DNA of 64,000 bases from Pseudanabaenaceae cyanobacterium SKYG29 (GTDB lineage: Bacteria > Cyanobacteriota > Cyanobacteriia > Pseudanabaenales > Pseudanabaenaceae), in NCBI GenBank assembly GCA_025055675.1, contig JANWWT010000002.1:186001-250000 (forward strand), written 5' to 3'. The notes beneath the pieces were generated by a model, which had not been told where the DNA came from, did not search any database, and saw only the letters and a list, made by a program, of their open reading frames with translations. Position numbers and translations under genes: made by a program. Shown in pieces: positions 63,699 to 64,000 of this stretch (the first letter of the stretch is position 1; every line of letters starts with the position of its first letter).

Positions 63699-64000
63699 CC
63701 AGGATTTTCCGCAAGATAGCGGGGTTGCGCTGTTGGCGACGATCGGTAGTAGGGGATGTGGGGTTTGTCCCCACGATGGGTGCTCTCCACCCGGGGCATG
63801 GCAGTTTAATTGAGCGGGCGCGGCGGGAGAATCGCCATGTGGTGGTCAGCATTTTCGTCAACCCTATCCAGTTCGGTCCCCAGGAGGATTTCCAGCGCTA
63901 TCCCCGTACTTGGGGGGAGGATGTGCAGCTCTGCGAAAGTTTGGGGGTGGATGTCATCTTTGCGCCTACGGCAGAGGAGGTAGTGCCTAGTTTTCGGGTC
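63695..64000 (+). CDS. panC: Pantothenate synthetase (5' part; continues past the window)
   Basis: The ATG overlaps the kaiC stop by 4 bases (ATGA), and the frame stays open to the window edge (102 codons). [20 protein letters not shown] near residue 22 carries the HxGH nucleotidyl motif, and [20 protein letters not shown] near 52 and [13 protein letters not shown] follow. PanC joins pantoate and beta-alanine. In cyanobacteria it is commonly fused to cytidylate kinase, which would lie beyond the window. Confidence 0.93.
   Translation, partial: MTRIFRKIAGLRCWRRSVVGDVGFVPTMGALHPGHGSLIERARRENRHVVVSIFVNPIQFGPQEDFQRYPRTWGEDVQLCESLGVDVIFAPTAEEVVPSFRV

Overview
The window is chromosomal DNA of an oxygenic cyanobacterium. 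It carries the phycobilisome lyase gene cpcE, the complete clock cluster kaiABC, the clock-output regulator rpaA, an iron-stress chlorophyll-antenna cluster (isiA, isiB, an isiA-psaL fusion, isiC), gun4, a Ycf36/CGLD27 gene, a Ycf55/DUF3685 gene, a TLP40/CYP38-type cyclophilin and the cyanobacterial atpB. Coding is dense, with many 4-9 bp overlaps between neighbouring genes, and the hexamer CGATCG recurs all along the sequence. I cannot name the genus with confidence.

Layout. 1-10.6 kb: 3' part of acnB, a decayed Ser/Thr-kinase remnant, atpB without atpE, cpcE, then a leftward block accD-glgA, rpaA, phoH, cyclophilin and two tiny genes. 10.6-16.5 kb: DUF2993 gene, ruvB, bioB, an SGNH-like protein, DUF3386, GHL10-type glycoside hydrolase. 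16.5-21.8 kb: sufD and sufC split by a TnpB-only insertion sequence, then a class A beta-lactamase-like protein and a TrmJ-type methyltransferase. 21.8-31.9 kb: rfbB, NrdG-like radical SAM protein, small cyanobacterial genes, coaD, queG, aroA and a GyrA/ParC-type subunit. 32-36.9 kb: NhaS3-type antiporter, DUF3685, an SMI1/KNR4 gene and rocD.

37.2-42.5 kb is a leftward cobalamin-uptake operon (btuB, a 2Fe-2S protein, btuF, btuC) headed by a cobalamin riboswitch. It is divergent from the iron-stress cluster at 42.8-47.0 kb. 47.2-48.7 kb is the probable replication origin, with ten perfect TTTTCCACA nonamers in two opposed arrays and a BUS-like unwinding module, next to dnaN. 49-57 kb holds a VWA gene with a decayed paralog tail, an IMPase, a sterol-desaturase/SDR fusion, ribE, DUF2237, SMI1-gun4, membrane proteins and a tandem paralog pair of which one is frameshifted. 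57-64 kb: lytic transglycosylase, ABC1-type kinase, then kaiA-kaiB-kaiC-panC as one overlapping chain.

The most unusual signal is a family of short GC-rich, partly palindromic repeats. They lie inside open reading frames without breaking them: three copies in the TnpB gene and one in the sliding-clamp gene dnaN. Another copy sits at the IS left end, and simpler relatives lie upstream of queG and of the gyrA-like gene. Several decayed genes (kinase, VWA paralog, frameshifted membrane paralog) show ongoing gene loss. All functional calls come from reading motifs and family resemblance; no database search was run.
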